The notes beneath the pieces were generated by a model. The model searched no databases. It worked only from the letters and a program-made list of their open reading frames with translations, and was not told the DNA's origin. Below, piece after piece: positions 43,495 through 52,827 of a stretch of DNA of 64,000 bases. Position 1 is the stretch's first letter; every line of letters begins with the position of its first letter. A program made the position numbers and the translations under genes. This DNA is from Lysinibacillus sp. B2A1 (GTDB lineage Bacteria > Bacillota > Bacilli > Bacillales_A > Planococcaceae), in assembly GCA_002973635.1 (NCBI GenBank), contig CP027224.1, positions 1,064,501-1,128,500 on the forward strand. The letters are read 5' to 3'.

Positions 43495-46400
43495 TTAATT
43501 TTCCTCAATATCTTTACGGTTTTTCTTTAACATTTTAGATAACATTTCATAAACGATTGGTACTACTACTAAAGTTAATAATGTGGAAGATAATAAACCA
43601 CCAATTACGGTAATCGCTAGGTCTTTCGAAATAAGACCACTACCACCAGTACCGAATGCCATTGGAAGCATAGCGCCAATTGTTGCAATGGCTGTCATTA
43701 GAATTGGACGCAAACGTGTGGCCCCTGCCTCTAAGATCGCCTCACGCATAATGAGTCCGTCACGTTCCATATGAATAATTCGGTCTACTAATACGATGGC
43801 ATTTGTAACAACGATACCAATGAGCATTAATAAGCCCATCATAACCGACACAGAAATTGTTTGACCTGTTACAAACAAACCAACAAATGCACCAATTACA
43901 GCAAATGGAAGTGAGAACAGAATAGCAAATGGAGCTAAACCTTCACCGAATGTTACTACTAAGATGAAGTATACGATAGCAATGGCAGCTAACATAGCAA
44001 TACCAAGCTTTGTAAATGTTTCTTGCATATCTGCAGCTACACCGGATACGCCAGTTGTTACGCCTTTAGGTAAATCTAATTTATCGATTTTTTTATCTGC
44101 GGCTGAAGTAGCTTTTGAGATATCTTCGTCGATAACCGTACCAGTAACTGTTGCGAAATATTCACCTTTTGAGCGAGATAATGAGTTAAGCGTAGTGCCT
44201 TCCTCTACGTCTACTAGTTCACCGATAGTCATTGTTGTACCTAATGCTGTTTTAACCTCAGTAGCTAATACATCATCGATGGATAGAGCTGCGGCTTTTG
44301 CGTCACGTTGTACAATAACATCAATATCCTCACCATCATATCTTACAGATGTTAAAACTTCTTTAGAAGTATTGTTGCTCAATGCCATGACGATTTGAGC
44401 TGTAGTTAAACCATATTGTAGAACATTTTTCTGTTCTACTTTTAAAACATGCTCAACATATGGATCTTCGTTGTCAGATTTAATGTCCTCTAAGCCATCT
44501 ACGTCTTTTAGTGCGCCTTCTACTTGTTTCACTGCATCTCGAAGCTTATCTAAATCTTCACTATACAGCGTATAGCTGACTTCGTTTGAAGACATCGACA
44601 TAGAAGAGAAGTTTTGAGATTTCCATTCTCCAGATTGACCGATGTTAAATACGTAGTTTTCGACTTCTTCACGAGCTTTAGGGAAGTCCTCCATATCTTT
44701 ATCAAAGATCAGGTACATTAATGCACCGCCTGCACCGCCGCCCATCATCATAGCGGATGGATCAACATTTTGCGAATCATTGATAGAGACTTGTAATATA
44801 TCAATATCTTTACGTTTCATTAATTCTTTTTCTACTTTAGCAACATTGGCTTCCGTTTCATCCATAAGCTCACCAGTTCCAGGTGTGTAAGTTAAGTACA
44901 TAACCTTTTCTTCCTGTGAACCCATGAAGCTAAAGCCAATCAATGGTGTTAAAGCAAGTGAACCAACTAGCAGTATAATCGCAATTACAGAAGTGATAAT
45001 TTTATGGTTTAATGCTTTTTCAAGTACACCTCTATACCAAGTCGCTAGTTTACCAACTTCCTTATGTTGACTTTCCTTTTTCTCACCATACAGTTTTTTA
45101 CGGAACAGGAAGTGCGATAAAGCTGGAACAATGGTAATTGCTACTAATAATGAAGCTCCTAAGGCAAATGACATTGTTAATGCAAACGGCATGAATAACT
45201 CACCAACCATACCGCCTACAAATATAAGTGGAGCAAATACTGCTACAGTTACCAAGGTTGAAGAAAGAATTGGTTTGAACATTTCGATAGTCGCTTCACG
45301 AATTAGAGCGCGACCTGTTACTTTTTCTTCTTTTAAATGAATACGTCGATAAATATTTTCTACTACTACAATGGAGTCATCAATAACACGACCAATCGCT
45401 ACGGTAATGGCACCGAGAGTCATAATATTTAATGTAATATCCATCCAGTTTAATAATAGCAATGCCATAAAGATAGAAACTGGAATAGAGATAATAGAAA
45501 TGATTGTTGATTTGAAATCTCGTAAGAATAGTAAAATTATTAAAACAGCAATTGCACCACCAAATACGGCTTTTTCAATCATTGTAAAGACTGAATCTTC
45601 AATTGGGGCACCTTGGTCTAACGAGATATCGACCTTTAAGCCATCAATTAATTTTTCTTCATCCTTAATTAGGTCTTTTACTGCGTTTACGACTGTCACC
45701 GTATTTGCATCTTGACCTTTCACAATTTGAATGGCAATTGCATCTTGACCATTTGTACGTGATACGGATTGTACTTTACCCTCAACCTCAATCTTTGCAA
45801 TATCGCCTAAGCGAACGAATGGAGAAGGGTTTGTTGCTGAAGGTGTGACTGGAATTAATAAATCTTTTAATTCATCTACAGATTTTACTTTACCGTCAAC
45901 AGAAACAGCTTGTTCACCAACAGTAAATTGATATAAACCAAGTGAAAGTGACATATCACTAGCTTGAATCATTTGTTTAACGGTATCTTCTGTTAAACCG
46001 AGTGCAGCCATTTTGTCCTCATCATAGTTAAATGAGATTTGGTTAATGTGCTGACCAGTAATTGTTGCAGATGCAACACCATCAATTTTTTCAATTTTAG
46101 GAAGGAGAATGTCTTCTACTGTTGATGTTAATTCAACAATATCTTCCTTAGAGCTACTAACTGATAATGCAACAACTGGCATCATATTCATGCTAATGGC
46201 CATAATTGTCGGCTTTTGAGCACCCTCAGGCAGCTTAACATCATCTAAAGCCGATTCTAATTGGCGCTTTTTCTCATCCATATCAATTCCATAGTCGTAT
46301 TCCACTTGAACTTGTGATACGTTGGATGAGGATGTTGAATAAACAGCTTTTACATCTTCTAAGCTTTCTATGGATTTTTCAAATGGTATGGAAAGCTCAT

Positions 46401-46590
46401 TCATAACTTGTTCAGGAGTTGCGCCAGGATAGACGCCCATCACAATTAAGTATGGAATCGAAATATCAGGAATGGATTCCATTTTCATTCGTGTTCCCGA
46501 ATAAATACCAGAGACAGTGATGATAATTGTTAGTAACCATACTGCCAATTTGTTTTTCAATACGAAATTAACTAAACCTTTCACCTTCAC
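43495..46590 (-). CDS. SwrC/AcrB-type RND efflux pump
   Basis: A 1031-residue RND transporter with helix 1 at residues 15-33, two large extracytoplasmic loops, the two sets of six helices and the proton-relay Asp pair in GRVIDDSIVVVENIYRR (about residue 405). It has the GATRLRPILMTAIATIGAMLPMA segment typical of helix 10-11. It is most like B. subtilis SwrC (YerP), which exports surfactin and long-chain acids. Gram-positives lack the outer-membrane partners, so it works alone. The gene is divergent from a TetR regulator whose predicted operator lies in its promoter, as in yerO-yerP. Confidence 0.9.
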   Translation of the reverse strand: MKVKGLVNFVLKNKLAVWLLTIIITVSGIYSGTRMKMESIPDISIPYLIVMGVYPGATPEQVMNELSIPFEKSIESLEDVKAVYSTSSSNVSQVQVEYDYGIDMDEKKRQLESALDDVKLPEGAQKPTIMAISMNMMPVVALSVSSSKEDIVELTSTVEDILLPKIEKIDGVASATITGQHINQISFNYDEDKMAALGLTEDTVKQMIQASDMSLSLGLYQFTVGEQAVSVDGKVKSVDELKDLLIPVTPSATNPSPFVRLGDIAKIEVEGKVQSVSRTNGQDAIAIQIVKGQDANTVTVVNAVKDLIKDEEKLIDGLKVDISLDQGAPIEDSVFTMIEKAVFGGAIAVLIILLFLRDFKSTIISIISIPVSIFMALLLLNWMDITLNIMTLGAITVAIGRVIDDSIVVVENIYRRIHLKEEKVTGRALIREATIEMFKPILSSTLVTVAVFAPLIFVGGMVGELFMPFALTMSFALGASLLVAITIVPALSHFLFRKKLYGEKKESQHKEVGKLATWYRGVLEKALNHKIITSVIAIILLVGSLALTPLIGFSFMGSQEEKVMYLTYTPGTGELMDETEANVAKVEKELMKRKDIDILQVSINDSQNVDPSAMMMGGGAGGALMYLIFDKDMEDFPKAREEVENYVFNIGQSGEWKSQNFSSMSMSSNEVSYTLYSEDLDKLRDAVKQVEGALKDVDGLEDIKSDNEDPYVEHVLKVEQKNVLQYGLTTAQIVMALSNNTSKEVLTSVRYDGEDIDVIVQRDAKAAALSIDDVLATEVKTALGTTMTIGELVDVEEGTTLNSLSRSKGEYFATVTGTVIDEDISKATSAADKKIDKLDLPKGVTTGVSGVAADMQETFTKLGIAMLAAIAIVYFILVVTFGEGLAPFAILFSLPFAVIGAFVGLFVTGQTISVSVMMGLLMLIGIVVTNAIVLVDRIIHMERDGLIMREAILEAGATRLRPILMTAIATIGAMLPMAFGTGGSGLISKDLAITVIGGLLSSTLLTLVVVPIVYEMLSKMLKKNRKDIEEN

Positions 46591-46626
46591 ACCTACCCTT
46601 TATTGACTTACTAAATTCAATTATTT

Positions 46627-46655
46627 ATACTAATGACTAATCGGTCATTTGTCAA
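46627..46655 (-). promoter_or_regulatory. RND pump promoter with embedded TetR operator
   Basis: On the minus strand TTGACA (46655-46650) and TAGTAT (46632-46627) are 17 bp apart. The spacer is filled by the inverted repeat AATGAC-N6-GTCATT (46632-46649). A repressor bound there would exclude RNA polymerase. The adjacent TetR-type gene starts 29 bp away on the other strand, so it is probably autoregulated too. Confidence 0.7.
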
Positions 46656-46683
46656 CGAAATGCATTAGGAGAGAGAAAAAAAT

Positions 46684-47517
46684 ATGTTAAAAAAGCAATT
46701 AATAATGGAGAAAGCATTAGAATTGTTTTCTGAGCAAGGCTTTGAAGCTACATCTGTACAGCAAATAACGGAACGCTGTGGTATTTCAAAAGGAGCATTT
46801 TATTTGTCTTTCAAAACAAAAGATGAGCTTGTTTTTTCAATGGTAGACTATTACTTACAACAGTTTCTTATAGATGTTGACCAGGTAGTCAGAGGCTCTT
46901 ATAACAAAGATACTTTATTGGTTGAATTTTACAAAAGTATCTTCCAAGCCTTTAAAGCGCATTCTGCTTCTGCACGTGTCTTTTTTAATGAGAAAATCTT
47001 TTTGACAAAAAAAGAACTTTTTCATAAAATAATGGCTTATGAGGCGGAAATGTCTAAATCGATTATCTATATGCTTGAGCAACTCTATGAGGATAAACTC
47101 CAAGAGACAAAATACGATGTTATGTATTGCATAAAAGGTTTTATGAAGAGTTATGCAGAACTCTTTATTTTTTCTAATATGCCTCTTGATTTAGATCAAT
47201 TAGCTAAATCTCTAGCAGAAAAGACAGATATTATTGCACGTTTCACGACGATTCCCTTTATTACAGAAGACCTTGTTCAATTTGTATCCAAGCCTTGTGA
47301 ACAGGAAATTTCAAAGGAAACTCTATTACAGCTAATTGAGCAAAATATAAATAATATGGAAGAATCCATTGTACGTGAATCAATGGTGCTTTTAAAAGAT
47401 CAAGTAGAAAACCCAACTTATAGTATGCCAATACTAAAAGGTTTGGTTGAAAATATACGTGTTGAACCAGCGTATAATTGGGTTGCCTATGTAATAGCCA
47501 AATATTTTAAAGTGTAA
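46684..47517 (+). CDS. TetR-family regulator of the RND pump (YerO-like)
   Basis: A 277-residue protein, long for the family. The N-terminal TetR helix-turn-helix is clear (residues 7-50: MEKALELFSEQGFEATSVQQITERCGISKGAFYLSFKTKDEL). The larger C-terminal part should bind an inducer and dimerise; it shows no further motif I recognise. It is divergent from the SwrC-like pump, the same arrangement as yerO-yerP in B. subtilis. GGAGAGAG lies before ATG 46684. It has a terminator at its 3' end. Confidence 0.88.
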   Translation: MLKKQLIMEKALELFSEQGFEATSVQQITERCGISKGAFYLSFKTKDELVFSMVDYYLQQFLIDVDQVVRGSYNKDTLLVEFYKSIFQAFKAHSASARVFFNEKIFLTKKELFHKIMAYEAEMSKSIIYMLEQLYEDKLQETKYDVMYCIKGFMKSYAELFIFSNMPLDLDQLAKSLAEKTDIIARFTTIPFITEDLVQFVSKPCEQEISKETLLQLIEQNINNMEESIVRESMVLLKDQVENPTYSMPILKGLVENIRVEPAYNWVAYVIAKYFKV

Positions 47518-47521
47518 GGAG

Positions 47522-47563
47522 AGAATTGTTCACTATTTTTGTGAACAATTCTATTTTTTATTT
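47522..47563 (+). terminator. Terminator after the TetR gene
   Basis: A 12-bp perfect stem (agaattgttcac / gtgaacaattct) with a 7-nt loop is followed by ATTTTTTATTT. It overlaps the last 2 bp of the convergent kinase gene. Confidence 0.88.
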
Positions 47564-48316
47564 AGCACCTCTAATGGCATAGATTGCAGTGCGTCTGCTG
47601 TACTTTGAAAGGGCTCTTTAATCCATAAAAGCCGTTCAAGGTAATTTCTTATGCTTACTGGCAAATTTAATTCTTCTTGCCATGATCTTTCTTTTTTTGA
47701 AGTAGGGGTATAGCTTGAATATAGTAAAAAAATATAAATCACTAATATGATTTTCTGCTCGTTTAGGATTACGAATAGTAGCGACTTCAATTTTTTGGAT
47801 AGGAGCAGCAAGACCAAAATCTATGATATGTAATTGTTGATCAACGAGTATAATATTTGGAATACGTAAATCTCGATGCACAATGCCATGTTCATGTAAC
47901 AATACAGTCTGCTCTAAAAGCTGTTGGGTTATTAATAGTGATTGTGAGACTGTGAATTTTTGGTTTTCATTAAAAATAAGCTGTTCAAATGTTTGACCGT
48001 TAATATAGTCCATTATAAAAAATGGACTATTCTGAATCATCCCAGTTACCTTTATCGAAGGAACGTATGGAAGTGATAAATGTTGTAGTATGTGTATTTC
48101 TTGATTAAATTTGCGTAATGTTTTTTGATGATGACGATGCTTTGGGCGTAAGCATTTTAAAACAAATAGGTTTTCTGAAGATTCATCTTTGATTAAATAA
48201 GCCCGACCATATGAGCCATAGCCAAGTAACTTAATAAAGCTGTAATCAGGATGCTCCATAAGATAATGCTTAACGGCTATATCGAAGCTTTTCTCTGATA
48301 ATCGTTTCCACCACAT
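47551..48316 (-). pseudogene. Eukaryotic-type Ser/Thr protein kinase, frameshifted near its 3' end
   Basis: The first 226-residue frame has a complete kinase core: glycine loop GYGSYGRAYLI (about residues 32-42), the ATP Lys in FVLKCL, catalytic loop HRDLRIPN (about 147-154) and DFGLA (about 167-171). After DLYFF it runs into unrelated sequence. The next frame (minus strand, 47551 to about 47735) continues plausibly with LLYSSYTPTSKKERSWQEEL and a kinase-like C-lobe tail. Removing one T from the run of seven (47726-47732) joins them into about 254 residues. The catalytic core is intact, so a truncated active product is possible. The start overlaps the upstream small gene by one base (TAATG). 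Confidence 0.75.
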
Positions 48317-48489
48317 TAGCTACTAAAGAAACTCATGGAACTGAAGAAACTACGAGAGCTTTTTCGATTGCTCCGTTTATAGTGGTTATGACCATAATAA
48401 TTGTGACGTTTTGAGTATTTTCTGCGGCTACTAGATGAAGAATGTTTAGATTTACTATTTAGTAAAGAATGAAAGATTTTATCTAGCAT
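48316..48489 (-). CDS. 57-residue Ser/Arg/His-rich small protein coupled to the kinase
   Basis: A short gene from ATG 48489 behind AAAGGAG to TAA 48316. The stop shares its A with the ATG of the kinase gene, so the two are translationally coupled. The protein is very basic and low in complexity: MLDKIFHSLLNSKSKH, then a Ser5-Arg-Arg run, a Tyr/His/Arg-rich middle (KRHNYYGHNHYKRS) and a Ser/Phe-rich end (SRSFFSSMSFFSS). About 17 of 57 residues are Ser. I know no family. A kinase substrate or regulator is an obvious idea from coupling and composition, but it is untested. Confidence 0.7.
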   Translation of the reverse strand: MLDKIFHSLLNSKSKHSSSSSRRKYSKRHNYYGHNHYKRSNRKSSRSFFSSMSFFSS

Positions 48490-48554
48490 AAAAATGCTCC
48501 TTTATCATGTTTTATTACTATATACGTAAAACGATAAAGGAGGTTTCAAAAAAA

Positions 48555-48597
48555 TTAAAAAATAAAAAAGAAGCTATGTAAATTTTTACATAGCTTC
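48555..48597 (-). terminator. Terminator of the rpoY-rnjA operon
   Basis: On the minus strand a 13-bp perfect stem (gaagctatgtaaa / tttacatagcttc) with a 2-nt loop centre is followed by TTTTTTATTTTTT. Confidence 0.92.
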
Positions 48598-48607
48598 TTC
48601 TAGAGGC

Positions 48608-50275
48608 TTAAACCTCCATAATAATTGGTAAAATCATTGGTCGACGTTTTGTCTTTTCAAATAGATAAGGTCCTAAGACATCTGTAATTTCATTTTTTAG
48701 TTCAGTCCATTGAGGGGTTTTGCTTTGAATTGTTTCGTTAAGATGACGATTTAGCATTTTTTGAGCTTCATTAATCATCGTTCCTGACTCACGCATGTAA
48801 ACAAATCCTCTAGAAATAATGTCTGGACCGGAAACAATTTTTTGATTTACCATATCAACACTGACAACAACAATAACTAAACCTTCCTCTGAAAGAATGC
48901 GGCGATCACGTAGCACGATATTGCCGATATCTCCAATACCATTACCGTCAATGTATACGTCGCCAGAAGGTATACGTCCTGCTACATGAGCTTCATTGGC
49001 ACTTAATGCAAGGACATCACCATTTTCCATAACGAACGTATTTTCAAATGGCACATCACAGTCTTCTGCTAGGTGTGTATGCATTTTTAACATACGGAAT
49101 TCACCATGGATAGGCATAAAGAATTTTGGCTTCATCAAACGTAGCATCAGTTTTTGTTCTTCCTGAGAACCGTGTCCAGAGGTATGAATATTATTTAGTG
49201 CACCATGAATAACCTCTGCACCTGCGCGGAACAGTAAATTAATAATTTTGTTGACACTTACTGTATTTCCAGGTACTGGTGAGGATGAAAAGATAACTGT
49301 GTCACCAGGTTGAATTTGAATTTGGCGATGTGTACCATTCGCAATACGTGATAGAGCTGCCATTGGCTCACCCTGAGAGCCTGTACATAAAATCATAACT
49401 TCATTAGCAGGGAGGCGATTAATACTTTGGGCATCAATGAATGTATCCTTTGGTGCGTTTATATAACCGAGCTCACGCCCAATTGTAATAGCATTATCCA
49501 TTGAACGTCCAAAAACAGCTATTTTTCGTCCGTATTTTATCGCAGCATCTGTAGCCTGTTGTAAACGATGTATATTTGATGCAAATGTTGCAAAAATAAT
49601 ACGACTATCTACCTTACGGAATATTTCATCAATACTTTTTCCAACTGTACGTTCAGACATTGTGAAATTCGGTTTTTCAGCATTTGTACTATCTGAAAGT
49701 AAGCAAAGTACACCGTCACGTCCGATTTCTGCCATTTTTGTTAGGTTAGCTGGTTCGCCTACAGGTGTAAAATCAAACTTGAAGTCACCAGTATGCACAA
49801 TGTTTCCTGGTGGAGTTTTTACGACAATACCATAGGCATCGGGAATACTATGAGTTGTTCTAAAGAAGCTAACGGATGTTTTTCTAAACTTAATTACATC
49901 ATCTTCTTTAATTTCGATTAGCTTTGTTGTACGCAGCAAGCCATGTTCTTCTAATTTATTACGTAATAGGCCAAGTGCAAGCTTACCGCCATAGACAGGG
50001 ATATTTACTTGACGTAATAAATAGGGAATACCACCAATATGGTCCTCATGCCCATGTGTAATAAATAAGCCTTTAATTTTATCAACGTTACGTACTAAAT
50101 ACGTATAGTCTGGAATGACATAGTCAATGCCGAGTAAGTCATCTTCTGGAAATTTTATGCCAGCATCAATCAAAATGATTTCATCTTGAAATTGAACGCC
50201 GTAAGTGTTCTTGCCGATTTCGCCCAGTCCGCCGAGTGCGAAAACAGCTGCTTGGTCATTTTTAACAAACTTCAT
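48608..50275 (-). CDS. rnjA: RNase J1
   Basis: A 555-residue metallo-beta-lactamase/beta-CASP ribonuclease. The zinc motif is [10 protein letters not shown] (about residues 74-83), with later ligands in HTGDFKFD and in [15 protein letters not shown]-terminal dimerisation domain follows. RNase J1 combines 5'-3' exonuclease and endonuclease activity and is central to mRNA decay and 16S rRNA maturation. Length is as in B. subtilis (555). The gene follows rpoY by 5 bp, the conserved arrangement in Bacillales. Confidence 0.97.
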   Translation of the reverse strand: MKFVKNDQAAVFALGGLGEIGKNTYGVQFQDEIILIDAGIKFPEDDLLGIDYVIPDYTYLVRNVDKIKGLFITHGHEDHIGGIPYLLRQVNIPVYGGKLALGLLRNKLEEHGLLRTTKLIEIKEDDVIKFRKTSVSFFRTTHSIPDAYGIVVKTPPGNIVHTGDFKFDFTPVGEPANLTKMAEIGRDGVLCLLSDSTNAEKPNFTMSERTVGKSIDEIFRKVDSRIIFATFASNIHRLQQATDAAIKYGRKIAVFGRSMDNAITIGRELGYINAPKDTFIDAQSINRLPANEVMILCTGSQGEPMAALSRIANGTHRQIQIQPGDTVIFSSSPVPGNTVSVNKIINLLFRAGAEVIHGALNNIHTSGHGSQEEQKLMLRLMKPKFFMPIHGEFRMLKMHTHLAEDCDVPFENTFVMENGDVLALSANEAHVAGRIPSGDVYIDGNGIGDIGNIVLRDRRILSEEGLVIVVVSVDMVNQKIVSGPDIISRGFVYMRESGTMINEAQKMLNRHLNETIQSKTPQWTELKNEITDVLGPYLFEKTKRRPMILPIIMEV

Positions 50276-50280
50276 GTTTG

Positions 50281-50490
50281 TTAAATTTCCTCCAAGACAA
50301 AGTTCGGACTTGCTTGTTCATAGGCTAAATAATTACCTTCAAGCAATTGGATGAACTCGATATTGTAGTCTCGGTCTTTTAACTTTTGACGTACTTCACG
50401 TTCTGAAGTAGCTTCAAGGTATAGACTTTTAGTGTTTTCGCGAACTGGAATTTCATTTGCATTTTCTTGATAATAAACTTTGTAAATCAT
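50281..50490 (-). CDS. rpoY: RpoY, epsilon subunit of RNA polymerase
   Basis: A 69-residue protein beginning [19 protein letters not shown]. It belongs to the YkzG family, a small subunit that binds RNA polymerase near the beta' jaw and helps protect it from phage proteins. I chose ATG 50490 because AAAGGAGAG lies just upstream and the length then equals that of B. subtilis RpoY; a longer frame reaches 50544. It is co-transcribed with rnjA. Confidence 0.95.
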   Translation of the reverse strand: MIYKVYYQENANEIPVRENTKSLYLEATSEREVRQKLKDRDYNIEFIQLLEGNYLAYEQASPNFVLEEI

Positions 50491-50544
50491 AGTTTGCTCT
50501 CCTTTTATTGCGTACAATTTTATTGCATCTTTAACTAATACCAC

Positions 50545-50880
50545 ACACGTACTACAAGAAAAAACAACGAATTTCTATTATTTATAACCAGAAATAAGAC
50601 GTTTGAAATTTTTGTATCTCCATGCTTCAAATGAGCACAAATTGCTTCAATCAGCAAACTAGTTGCAGCCGATAAAAGCTAAAGCCTCTGGTAGATATCA
50701 CAAATTTTGATCAATTGTGCCTTATAATTCAAAATTCGAATGTTTTGTTTCTTGCTATGAAAGCAACATGCTAAAGAAACAGCAACAAATATACCAAGGC
50801 GTTATTGATAAAAAGCAATGAGACAGTGGTTGCACATAGCCAAATAAATGCATTTCCTTTATATTATCACGCAGTTACTC
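50545..50880. other. Intergenic stretch with nothing recognised
   Basis: This part of the 600-bp gap between rpoY and ykrA shows no frame with a ribosome site, no strong hairpin and no RNA gene that I recognise. Base composition is ordinary. It may contain the rpoY promoter. Confidence 0.5.
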
Positions 50881-50885
50881 TAAAA

Positions 50886-50915
50886 TAAAGAAAAGCCCTT
50901 CAAATATTGAAGGGC
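50886..50915 (-). terminator. Terminator of the 23-residue peptide gene
   Basis: On the minus strand GCCCTTCAA-TAT-TTGAAGGGC is followed by TTTTCTTTA. It begins 6 bp after the peptide stop codon. Confidence 0.92.
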
Positions 50916-50920
50916 AAATG

Positions 50921-50992
50921 TTAGGCAATTGATTTTTTTCCGAGTACGCCGCGAAGTTGCTTCAACAATTTCCGTTTGAGTTTCTTCAGCAT
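50921..50992 (-). CDS. Cationic amphipathic 23-residue peptide
   Basis: A tiny gene from ATG 50992 to TAA 50921, with AAGGAG 9 bp before the start. The peptide begins MLKKLKRKLLKQLRGVLG and ends KKSIA. Nine of 23 residues are Lys or Arg, and Leu/Val recur every three to four positions, as in a membrane-active amphipathic helix. It has its own consensus promoter and terminator within about 160 bp, so it looks like a complete transcription unit and not chance. I do not recognise a family. It could be a toxin, a bacteriocin-like peptide or a membrane-protein modulator. Confidence 0.7.
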   Translation of the reverse strand: MLKKLKRKLLKQLRGVLGKKSIA

Positions 50993-51013
50993 GGCACATC
51001 ACTCCTTAGGATT

Positions 51014-51042
51014 ATTATAATAAAAAATTATGTCTATGTAAA
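51014..51042 (-). promoter_or_regulatory. Consensus promoter of the small peptide gene
   Basis: On the minus strand TTTACA (51042-51037) and TATAAT (51019-51014) are 17 bp apart. The predicted start of transcription falls at about 51007, at the ribosome site itself, so the leader would be very short. Confidence 0.75.
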
Positions 51043-51089
51043 GTAATGAACCTTGAATCAATTATGTATTTATAGAGAGGAATTATAAA

Positions 51090-51860
51090 ATGAAAAAAAT
51101 TTTATTTTTTGATGTAGATGGAACCCTTTATAATAGTAAAAAATTATTACCAGCATCCGCTAAAGAAGCGTTATTTGAAGCGCGTCGCCGTGGCTATGAA
51201 ATAGCCATTGCGACAGGTCGTGCACCGTTCATGATTGAATCTTTGCTAGAGGAGTTGGATATTGATACATACGTTACCTTTAATGGGCAATATGTTGTTT
51301 ACAAAGGTGAGGTTGTCTATACAAATGGTATTGAAAAAGACGAGCTTACTAAAATTATTGCTTTTGGCGAGGCACGAAACGAACCAGTAGTTTTTTTAGA
51401 TGATAAACGCATGATAGCGTCTGTTGGTAATAATCATATGGTGGCGGAATCTTTAAATACTTTGAAATATCCATATCCAGAATTAGACTCATCTTATTAT
51501 ATGCAGAATGATGTCTATCAAACACTAATATTTATGGAAGAAAAAGATGAATCTTTATACTGTGAGACATTTCCAAATGTGCAATTTGTCCGTTGGCATC
51601 GTTATTCTTGTGATATTTTACCAAGTGGAGGCTCTAAGGCTGCTGGTATTGAAAAAGTTCTAGAGCGAATGGGCATTTCATTTGAGAATGCTGTAGCTTT
51701 TGGAGATGGAATTAATGATATGGAAATGCTTCAAGCTGTGGGTACAAGTGTGGCAATGGGAAATGGACATGAAAAGGTAAAGGCGATTGCTACACATATA
51801 GCTGATCATGTGAATAATGATGGCTTGGCAAAAATAATGCGTAAGCTAGCCATTATTTAA
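51090..51860 (+). CDS. ykrA: YkrA-like HAD/Cof-family phosphatase
   Basis: A 256-residue HAD hydrolase of the Cof (IIB) type. Motif I is FFDVDGTLY (Asp7, Asp9), motif II lies in IAIATGRAP, and motifs III/IV are in SGGSKAAGI and FGDGINDMEML. The alpha/beta cap (about residues 82-180) fits sugar-phosphate or nucleotide phosphatases. The gene order rnjA-rpoY-ykrA matches B. subtilis. The physiological substrate is not known. GAGAGGAAT precedes ATG 51090. Confidence 0.88.
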   Translation: MKKILFFDVDGTLYNSKKLLPASAKEALFEARRRGYEIAIATGRAPFMIESLLEELDIDTYVTFNGQYVVYKGEVVYTNGIEKDELTKIIAFGEARNEPVVFLDDKRMIASVGNNHMVAESLNTLKYPYPELDSSYYMQNDVYQTLIFMEEKDESLYCETFPNVQFVRWHRYSCDILPSGGSKAAGIEKVLERMGISFENAVAFGDGINDMEMLQAVGTSVAMGNGHEKVKAIATHIADHVNNDGLAKIMRKLAII

Positions 51861-51871
51861 TGAAGAACCAT

Positions 51872-51916
51872 AAAGCAACTAGTTGGTGGAAGCCTCAGCT
51901 AGTTGCTTTGTTTTAT
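51872..51916 (+). terminator. Terminator after ykrA
   Basis: An 11-bp perfect stem (aaagcaactag / ctagttgcttt) with a 16-nt loop is followed by GTTTTATTTTATTT. Confidence 0.88.
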
Positions 51917-51917
51917 T

Positions 51918-52682
51918 TTATTTATCTGATTGAACGAGTTTTATCTGTACACCTTCTTTTGTAAAATGCTTGATAGTTTCTTTAGACAATGCACTATCAG
52001 TAATAATCGTATCTATTTCTTGGAGTGGACAGACTTGGATAGCAACATCCTTATTAAATTTTGATGAGTCAGTTGCAATAAAAACAGTTTGAGAGATAGA
52101 AACGATTTGTTTTCTCGTAATGGCCTCCTCTAAATTAAAATCAGAAATACCCTTTTCAATGGAAACGCCACTTGCACAAATAAAGGCTTTATTAATATTA
52201 AGATGATCAAAGCGGAAAAGGAATTCGTTAGATGTTACAGATTTCTCGGAGTGTCGAATTTTCCCACCGATAATAATTATTTCTATTTTAGAACCAATCA
52301 GCTCAAAGGCTACAGGCAGTGAATTTGTAATGACTGTTAATTTCTCTTTTTCTAATAGGAATGGAGTCATTTGATATGTAGTTGTTCCACTATCTATAAA
52401 AATACAATCCCCATCCTGCACGAAGGATGCACAGGCTTTTGCAATAGCAATTTTTTCTGGTAGCTGTTCATGAAGTCGTTGATCAATAACGCCCTCGACT
52501 GGCTCAATGTATTTTACACCTCCATAAAACTTCTCAATTTTTTTCTCTTGTACAAGTTGTTGGATATCACGACGGATTGTTTCCATTGAAACATTAAACT
52601 CTTTTGTGAGTGTTACTAATTTCACAACCTTATGCTCCCGTATAAACTGCAAAATATGTTGTTGCCTTTCAATCATAAACAT
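51918..52682 (-). CDS. DeoR-family regulator of the phosphonate operon
   Basis: A 254-residue DeoR-type repressor. The N-terminal winged helix (about residues 4-56: RQQHILQFIREHKVVKLVTLTKEFNVSMETIRRDIQQL) is followed by the sugar-phosphate-sensor domain with DGDCIFIDSGTTTYQM. It is divergent from the 2-aminoethylphosphonate operon with 136 bp between, so that operon is the likely target. The effector may be a phosphorylated or phosphonate intermediate. Regulation of such operons by a DeoR protein is less usual than by LysR, GntR or Pho systems. Confidence 0.85.
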   Translation of the reverse strand: MFMIERQQHILQFIREHKVVKLVTLTKEFNVSMETIRRDIQQLVQEKKIEKFYGGVKYIEPVEGVIDQRLHEQLPEKIAIAKACASFVQDGDCIFIDSGTTTYQMTPFLLEKEKLTVITNSLPVAFELIGSKIEIIIIGGKIRHSEKSVTSNEFLFRFDHLNINKAFICASGVSIEKGISDFNLEEAITRKQIVSISQTVFIATDSSKFNKDVAIQVCPLQEIDTIITDSALSKETIKHFTKEGVQIKLVQSDK

Positions 52683-52701
52683 TTCATCACCTCTACTAGA
52701 T

Positions 52702-52753
52702 ATTTACTCAAAATAAGCATAACTTTGTCAACAGTTAGTCGTAATTTACTCAA
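52702..52753. promoter_or_regulatory. ATTTACTCAA repeats, candidate DeoR operators
   Basis: The 10-mer ATTTACTCAA occurs at 52702-52711 and 52744-52753, exactly 42 bp (four helical turns) apart, in the divergent intergenic region. A third, weaker copy (ACATTTACAC) follows directly. Spacing on one face of the DNA suits a DeoR oligomer. Confidence 0.5.
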
Positions 52754-52827
52754 CATTTACACAAAAACGCATTTTCCTTTACAAATTGTCACTATACTAA
52801 AGCTAAGAACTGAGAGAGGTGACCAAT

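Noticed and set aside
50545-50880. Possible structured RNA between rpoY and ykrA
   Set aside because: I found no paired conserved stems and no known riboswitch motif; the composition is ordinary.
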